Positions 6,636 through 6,874 of a stretch of DNA of 6,874 nucleotides are shown here, piece by piece. Made by a program: the position numbers and the translations under genes. Every line of letters begins with the position of its first letter. Positions within the stretch are counted from its first letter, which is position 1. The notes under the pieces were generated by a model. That model did no database searches and was not told the DNA's origin. It saw only the letters and a program-made list of their open reading frames with translations. The DNA lies in the NCBI GenBank assembly GCA_030595485.1, contig JAUVDE010000182.1:1-6874 (forward strand). The letters are read 5' to 3'. The stretch comes from Draconibacterium sp. GTDB lineage: Bacteria; Bacteroidota; Bacteroidia; Bacteroidales; Prolixibacteraceae.

Positions 6636-6874
6636 TTACAAGCCCTTTAATTCTGTATTTGCCCACAGATTACTCACCGACAATTCAACTGCTTTTTTCA
6701 AATTTTCTTTTGCCTGATCTTTTTTGTTTAATCCGTTATAACCCAGTCCTCTTAAAGTATAAGCCTGCGAATTCTTGATGTTTTCATCCTCTTGTTCGCC
6801 AAATATTGCAAAGAAATCTTCCTCACCCTCCGAGCTTTTATTAATTATTTTATCTCCATTTTTAATTAGGGTTT
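6636..6874 (-). CDS. C-terminal 78 residues of a TPR protein, DUF5107-like (start beyond window)
   Basis: Reading the minus strand from the right edge (two bases of a split codon, then ACC) gives an uninterrupted 78-codon frame that ends in TAA at 6636-6638. The segment AYTLRGLGYNGLNKKDQAKE (37-56), continuing NLKKAVELS, is a clear tetratricopeptide repeat helix pair with the expected Gly, Ala and Leu spacing. The preceding EEDFFAIFGEQ (17-27) and following NLWANTEL resemble the end of Bacteroidota DUF5107 proteins, which combine a galactose-mutarotase-like N-terminal domain with C-terminal TPRs and often sit beside glycoside hydrolases. Only the TPR is visible here; the DUF5107 link is from memory of the family. 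It is co-directional with and 186 bp upstream of GH43, so a shared carbohydrate-utilisation role is plausible. Confidence 0.75.
   Translation of the reverse strand, partial: TLIKNGDKIINKSSEGEEDFFAIFGEQEDENIKNSQAYTLRGLGYNGLNKKDQAKENLKKAVELSVSNLWANTELKGL

Overview
The window looks like chromosomal DNA of a member of the Bacteroidota. The evidence is the AT-rich composition, the lack of Shine-Dalgarno sequences, secreted proteins whose signal peptides end just before Q or QE, an Omp85 architecture common in that phylum, a GH43 lipoprotein, and a C-terminus resembling DUF5107/TPR proteins. I cannot place it below phylum level; a Marinilabiliales/Prolixibacteraceae-like or flavobacterial host is only a guess.

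Left part (1-5311, plus strand): three tightly packed genes that probably form one operon. (1) A 1,204-residue exported protein, clipped by what is probably one base at the window edge. It has an N-terminal calcineurin-like metallophosphoesterase fold, a middle region with motifs reminiscent of atypical (HipA/FAM20-type) kinases, and a C-terminal Omp85/BamA-TamA type beta-barrel. (2) A secreted histidine phosphatase, overlapping gene 1 by 4 bp (TTGA). (3) A 352-residue outer-membrane beta-barrel protein resembling DUF6268, 21 bp further on. All three carry signal peptides, so the operon appears to serve the periplasm and outer membrane.

Right part (5313-6874, minus strand): a GH43 lipoprotein, probably of the exo-beta-1,3-galactanase-like GH43_24 type, whose stop lies 1 bp from that of the beta-barrel gene. 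Upstream of it are a 186-bp intergenic region with two perfect palindromes and a run of 7-bp repeats, and then the last 78 codons of a TPR (DUF5107-like) protein read in the same direction. This side suggests breakdown of galactan or arabinogalactan side chains.

The most unusual feature is gene 1. Its metallophosphoesterase fold is recognisable from its framework motifs, but nearly all metal-binding residues have been replaced, which suggests a pseudo-enzyme. The kinase-like motif set after it is intact. Together with the neighbouring periplasmic histidine phosphatase, this suggests an uncharacterised cell-envelope system built around phosphoryl chemistry or phospho-ligand recognition. That last step is inference.
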